This document shows, piece after piece, positions 30,601 to 33,483 of a stretch of DNA of 33,483 nucleotides. The translations under genes were made by a program, and so were the position numbers. The stretch's first letter is position 1; each line of letters opens with the position of its first letter. Source of the DNA: Chryseobacterium gleum (GTDB lineage Bacteria; Bacteroidota; Bacteroidia; Flavobacteriales_D; Sanyastnellaceae); contig CAMBPD010000008.1 of NCBI GenBank assembly GCA_945869405.1, positions 1-33,483 on the forward strand, given 5' to 3'. The notes under the pieces are model-generated. The model saw only the letters and a list, made by a program, of their open reading frames with translations. It made no database searches and was not told the origin of the DNA.

Positions 30601-31319
30601 AATTTCAGGTGGTAGGTCTCGCAGGGAAATAGTCCACCAACCTTAGCGATAAGGTTACGCGTAAATCCATCGTACTGCACAAATTGCCCAAGAGGGTTTT
30701 GGTTGTTGTAATAGAACGCTTGGTTGGTCAAAGCGTTGATAGTGTTGATGGATACGACTTGGCCCGTCGTGGGTATGAGGGCGATGTTCACATCGGTGCC
30801 AATTCCAGGACCACTAATGTAAAATCCGAATACATCGTTAAACTGTGATCCAACCCACTCATTATACTCCTCAGAAGCAAATGTATATTTGAATTTCAGC
30901 GAGTCACCTTGTGGTACGATGTCGAATTCAAACTGCGTTGCATCGTATGTAGTGCGACTTTGTGCTTGGTTGAGCAAAACACTTCCAGGACAATCATTAT
31001 CGAAGTAATCGCAAGTGCCTGCACTAGTGGAGCAATTGCCAATCGAGTTGTTAGGTCCCTGAGCATAGAGCGCTTTACCGGTTGTTAGGAGCAAGCCTTG
31101 CGATGTTCCAATTTCGGTTGCGGCAGATTGATAGTAACCGTAGCTACTATCACAAGCAGTCACGGTAACGTTCGAAATTGCCACCCCTGGTCCAACAAGG
31201 TTTTGAACTATTTGTTCTGGCGTGAGCGACACATTCACGTTCAATTGGGCGTTCAACCCTTGGATACTCAGCAACCCTAGGGCTACTACGAAGAGTTTTT
31301 TGAAGTTTAATCGTATCAT
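24642..31319 (-). CDS. giant SprB-repeat adhesin with choice-of-anchor L head, Calx-beta-like domain, about 18 SprB-type repeats, P-domain-like insert and gliding-motility-associated (T9SS type B) C-terminal domain
   Basis: Signal peptide MIRLNFKKLFVVALGLLSIQGLNAQ; many CDGSI...PYTFxW...GxYxLxVTDxxGC units; C-terminus LYTALSPNGDSFNDTYVIDGVQDCPDNQFKVFNRWGNLVYEKDSYLNEWFGQDMDGNTLSDGTYFVIFEGCGAKFNTYVDLRRN. ATG at 31319 preferred over 31340. Confidence 0.95.
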   Translation of the reverse strand: MIRLNFKKLFVVALGLLSIQGLNAQLNVNVSLTPEQIVQNLVGPGVAISNVTVTACDSSYGYYQSAATEIGTSQGLLLTTGKALYAQGPNNSIGNCSTSAGTCDYFDNDCPGSVLLNQAQSRTTYDATQFEFDIVPQGDSLKFKYTFASEEYNEWVGSQFNDVFGFYISGPGIGTDVNIALIPTTGQVVSINTINALTNQAFYYNNQNPLGQFVQYDGFTRNLIAKVGGLFPCETYHLKLVIADGTDHVYDSGVFIQSIESNPVLVSTATSNGLEYMVEGCSDGSITFTRQIVDDQPTEVLYWVGGSATNGVDYTPTIGNGIPFAQNAVIIPPNQSSVTFNITATDDNLPEGQEYITIYLANPLCLENGASDSINFYINDFLDVQLTADSTNSCIGNCVTLTGVVPNLPSTTFEWSSNVTNGESLTAEVCPTQATTYSLNASVGACSGTDEITINVSSIAVELTASPASCQGAGNGIVTSDIRDAIEPYTYSWTGPNGFVSSNDSLINVDGGEYCLTVTDAAGCVNSACTLVELLPSSIQIELTSTPVFCANGTNGTISVTIENAIAPSTYNWTGPNGFTSNADSLTGLIIGEYCLTLTDATGCLDTACTSVIQTNELTAISTLSDFTCNQISCFGSCDGSISLDISGGQAPYNFAWTGPEGYNSSTEGISALCAGTYELTLTDATGCEYSNSYTLTEPSVVLIEVVGSVDLQCTGVETGEASVASTGGCAPYTYSWSHSATVIGPVATNLGSGTYDVSVTDQNGCNSAGSVTIVINDPIDPLQVIIDEVSLYPGGFSVSCPNSTDGFVNVTSSAGTTPYTFEWTNNATGAIFSDLEDLSDVACGSYSLRVTDSNDCEITEEVTLTCVPEIDVVIDVQNNPCGSPTASLGAITVTSTSGGQGEPYNYVWTGPSCAPCSTADITNLDSGDYLLIVTDAQGCADSTSANIGQNDAFVATGDVTGETCPELCDGSIDITLTDGSGGGGVTPFPLSPNSTIQICFTALHTYVSDLAFHLVGPPSCGSPDILLSQNSSAPCNSGNNINSLCFTNSNTDAFSVCAAATPLSGNYGAYSNGTAIDWSPLYGCDANQPGWAVQIYDCVSLDFGSLTDATLTFSDTDGAGATTTSSYSTPIGFNSPINDNSCSAASASIFQVETTGGSGGGGGGGGGNPVEGNFTYTWSGPFNGPAPTTQDVSGLCPGDYSVLISNGDCEETLFFTVPAAESISVQVVNQIDPTCFGQNNGSIDINVLGGSGSYNYQWIPQPACFFFGATTQDVNNLPACDFTVSITDLVTGCNILSEFTLDAPLVMELTVVTSQFEGGYNLSCHNSNDGAISVFVSGGTPDPIAFAPFDYQYDWINDCSEIDPSLYGNDPNAPNATNLPGGSYGINVTDANGCLATTCLDLIAPDSIQSPAIIQNITCASDEGCITPNIQGGSSTFIAYEWTGNIGANEPNAATLCGLSAGAFTLTITDSNGCQETFDYEIMDVSTPETTVESTTDASCFATCDGTASVSVEGGEAPFTVLVDGIELSIVIPGVIDSICRGTHDLVIIDANGCESSSTITINSPDELIVLTEILIQEEGQQYSIQCSGDSTGSVNATISGGTAPYDISWTDASGTIISLSEDPSSLAAGIYCLNIIDGDACSAQSCVILTEPELPLSVSDTMSQFSTEFNLACFNSTDGFIDLTVSGGVAPYTFEWQGNNVIDGSEDQIDLGPGVYDVVVIDANFCQFPITFTLVAPPAITVDAIVEAISCTGVVPCDGSINATINNVGSNALIVWSGPNGFSSSETVLTELCAGDYIISIDDIDSGCSHEETITIVDPGLLSVEIVVTGDCALGTASACAVVTGGTAPLTLDWSNGGNLDCVNVISSGDLSVIVTDANDCPSATNEVNVQVPDAPFAINGIDTDASCGGCNGSIDVSVGGGSAGFTYQWANGEQTEDLSNLCADLYTIVVTDALGCSDSLSFNIQQSTGLLVTLDITNALCAGDSTGAASVLTNGGTPEFTYSWTDSNENVIGIESLISNLPTGSYEVFVSDASGCDTTATIVIASPLALSVTITLSEYSIATNVYNISSPGGSNGSILVDAEEGTPDYIYNWTPNTIETDENNPTGLVAGDYTLQIVDANGCSVDTVITLTDPDALKLYTALSPNGDSFNDTYVIDGVQDCPDNQFKVFNRWGNLVYEKDSYLNEWFGQDMDGNTLSDGTYFVIFEGCGAKFNTYVDLRRN

Positions 31320-31360
31320 AATTGATTTGAAAGAATACATTGTTAATGACAGTGGGTAAA

Positions 31361-31711
31361 TCAGTTTCCTGTGCGTGCGTCTTTACAACGATCGTCAAAG
31401 GCTTTCGCTGGTTGCTCGCTCAACCACTCGCTTGCAGCCAGTCCGACTAAATCAGCGAGTTGTTTGAATCCGATCGAAGAGTAGCGTGTATCCAATGGCT
31501 TCACGCAAATTACTTTGGCGGGTATGCAGGCAGTTTCAATCACATAGTGACCATCAGCTTTAACGGACTCATACAACTCTGTATACTTGTTGAAATCAAG
31601 TTCGGTAAACTCGAAATAAATGAGCCCCGCTGTCTCTGTGTTGGATGTTTGAGCAACTGATAAAAGGCTCATGAAAAGAGCACAAAGAGTAAAAAAAGTA
31701 ATTTTTTTCAT
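31361..31711 (-). CDS. small secreted protein of unknown family (116 aa)
   Basis: Signal peptide MKKITFFTLCALFMSLLSVAQ, then TSNTETAGLIYFEFTELDFNKYTELYESVKADGHYVIETACIPAKVICVKP. ATG at 31711 preferred over 31759. Confidence 0.72.
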   Translation of the reverse strand: MKKITFFTLCALFMSLLSVAQTSNTETAGLIYFEFTELDFNKYTELYESVKADGHYVIETACIPAKVICVKPLDTRYSSIGFKQLADLVGLAASEWLSEQPAKAFDDRCKDARTGN

Positions 31712-31838
31712 GTATATGACGGTGTTAGGTCCAGATTCAAACGCGCAGGTTACGCGCATTTTTGCAAATATGTTTCAAAAATTGACACGTTGTTCGATTT
31801 GAAAAAAAAGGATGTCATTTTTTACGTGTTGAAAAATG

Positions 31839-32639
31839 CTATTGTTGGCTTGCCTTATGTTGTCTTAGAACCTCATAAAGTATAATTCCTGTGGCAACGG
31901 ATACGTTGAGTGAGGAGGTTTTCCCCGTCATTGGTACACGAGCTATTTCATCAACTATTCGCAAGGCGTCCGTTGATATCCCCGTTTCCTCAGACCCCAT
32001 GATTATGCACGTTGGCTTAGTGAGATCTACTTCGAAAATTTCTTTCTGCGTTTTTTCTGAGCAGGCGACCACGCAAATTCCCGAGAGCTGAAGTGTTTGG
32101 ATAGTTTGTTTAACCGATTTTATTCTACACACAGGAATGTTGTAGAGAGCGCCCGCAGATGTTTTGATTGCTTCTTCGTTGATTTGAGCACTTCCTTTTT
32201 CAGGAACCAATACCGCTTGGGCCCCCATGCATTCAGCGTTTCTGCATATTGCTCCAAAATTTCTAACATCCGTGACTCCGTCAAGCATGAGTAGGAGAGG
32301 GGTTTTTCCAGACTCGAAAACCTCTGCTATAATGTTTTCGAAGTTCCCGTAAGTAATTGGAGAAACAAAAGCAACGACTCCCTGGTGGTTTTTCGTGGTT
32401 ATTGAGTTTAGTTTCTCTAGCGGAACGTACTGAAACGGGATGCTGTATTGTTGAATCAGTTGTTTCGTCTGAGTCATAATTTCTCCCTGAAGTCCGCGCT
32501 GTATAAGAACTTTATCAAACTCACTTCCGGCTTGTATTGCCTCTTGCAAGGGGCGTAAGCCAAAAATCATTTGATTTCTCGCAGATTGAGGCTTTCTTGA
32601 CTGACGTGCCGGATAGCGATTGTTTTGTGGGGCTTGCAT
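31839..32639 (-). CDS. rlmB: 23S rRNA (guanosine-2'-O-)-methyltransferase RlmB, SpoU/TrmH family
   Basis: IFGLRPLQEAIQAG; DGVTDVRNFGAICRNAECMGAQAVLVP; IMGSEETGIS; MTGKTSSLNVSVATGIILYEVLRQ (SPOUT knot motifs). ATG at 32639 preferred. Confidence 0.93.
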   Translation of the reverse strand: MQAPQNNRYPARQSRKPQSARNQMIFGLRPLQEAIQAGSEFDKVLIQRGLQGEIMTQTKQLIQQYSIPFQYVPLEKLNSITTKNHQGVVAFVSPITYGNFENIIAEVFESGKTPLLLMLDGVTDVRNFGAICRNAECMGAQAVLVPEKGSAQINEEAIKTSAGALYNIPVCRIKSVKQTIQTLQLSGICVVACSEKTQKEIFEVDLTKPTCIIMGSEETGISTDALRIVDEIARVPMTGKTSSLNVSVATGIILYEVLRQHKASQQ

Positions 32640-32666
32640 TGTGCGTGAATAGTGTGTTTGAACCCG

Positions 32667-32674
32667 CAAAGATA
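32667..32674 (-). promoter_or_regulatory. putative -7 element TATCTTTG of rlmB
   Basis: Exact TANNTTTG, 27 nt upstream of the rlmB ATG; no clear -33 TTG. Confidence 0.4.
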
Positions 32675-32824
32675 CACGCGTCCAACAGGGAGTGATGATG
32701 GGACTGCACGATACTTTGCTGCACATTTGAGAAATGTGAAGTGAACATGAAATTATTTTCAAGTTTTTTGTGCTTGACAGTCAGTGATTAACGCACTAGT
32801 CGTATTTCTTTTTTTATTCAGCAC

Positions 32825-32854
32825 TTGCGCGAATCAAAAAGCAGGATACATTTG
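32825..32854 (+). promoter_or_regulatory. rRNA operon promoter P1: TTG-N19-TACATTTG
   Basis: Exact Bacteroidota -33/-7 match upstream of the 16S gene. Confidence 0.6.
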
Positions 32855-32955
32855 CACCCGCTTTTGAAAATAACGAAAAAGTTCGTCTATCTTCATTGGC
32901 AGTGCTGTCGAGGGTTTCAATAACAAAAAGTATTTTCGAAATAATGAAAATAAAT

Positions 32956-32987
32956 TTGGAAACAGCGAGACAAGCATAGTAGTTTTG
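32956..32987 (+). promoter_or_regulatory. rRNA operon promoter P2: TTG-N21-TAGTTTTG
   Basis: Second exact TANNTTTG element with upstream TTG, about 110 nt before the 16S 5' end. Confidence 0.55.
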
Positions 32988-33097
32988 CCGACCCAATTCA
33001 GAAGTGAAAAGGGGAAGTTTTGAAAGAAAAGTTCTTTGATATAATGCAGCAGCGAACAGGTTAATTATTTTAAGAAGCCAGAGAGATTAAACATCTT

Positions 33098-33483
<386 letters not shown>

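Noticed and set aside
24642-31319. Possible CRISPR or tandem DNA repeat array in the adhesin gene
   Set aside because: Periodicity is at protein-domain level (about 75-85 aa units) with diverged DNA; no short identical repeats with unique spacers.
32814-32996. 60-aa minus-strand ORF MGRQNYYACLAVSKF...
   Set aside because: Lies across the rRNA promoter region; no motif, no supporting promoter.

Overview
This is a Bacteroidota-type chromosomal segment, Flavobacteriales-like judging from gene content and TANNTTTG promoter motifs. Most of it is core metabolism on the minus strand: an ABC exporter pair, a DegT-type aminotransferase, a BatA-domain protein, and a probable seven-gene operon running hypothetical - lipA - gap - upp - membrane protein - yjjG-like - DUF3467. 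The plus strand carries a PIF1-like helicase, an OsmC protein, carA, eno, a minimal GH13-like protein, rmuC and a GWxTD lipoprotein. Accessory content is a type IX secretion/gliding locus: a 2,225-aa SprB-repeat adhesin, PorP/SprF and a PorE-like OmpA lipoprotein. The window ends with rlmB and the 5' part of a 16S rRNA gene behind two tandem promoters. The observations I rate highest are: (1) one SprB repeat of the adhesin appears split by a P-domain-like insert flanked by poly-glycine linkers; (2) the dihydroorotase homologue has lost most metal ligands and is probably a pseudo-enzyme; (3) a 40-aa lipoprotein gene missed by the ORF track has a perfect TTG-N19-TANNTTTG promoter; (4) several genes have -7-like boxes only 7-9 nt from the start codon, suggesting leaderless transcripts; (5) a GH13-like mini-protein has an apparent Glu-to-Asp change at the acid/base position. 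No CRISPR, prophage, transposon or tRNA was recognised. All family calls come from reading motifs; no database search was run.
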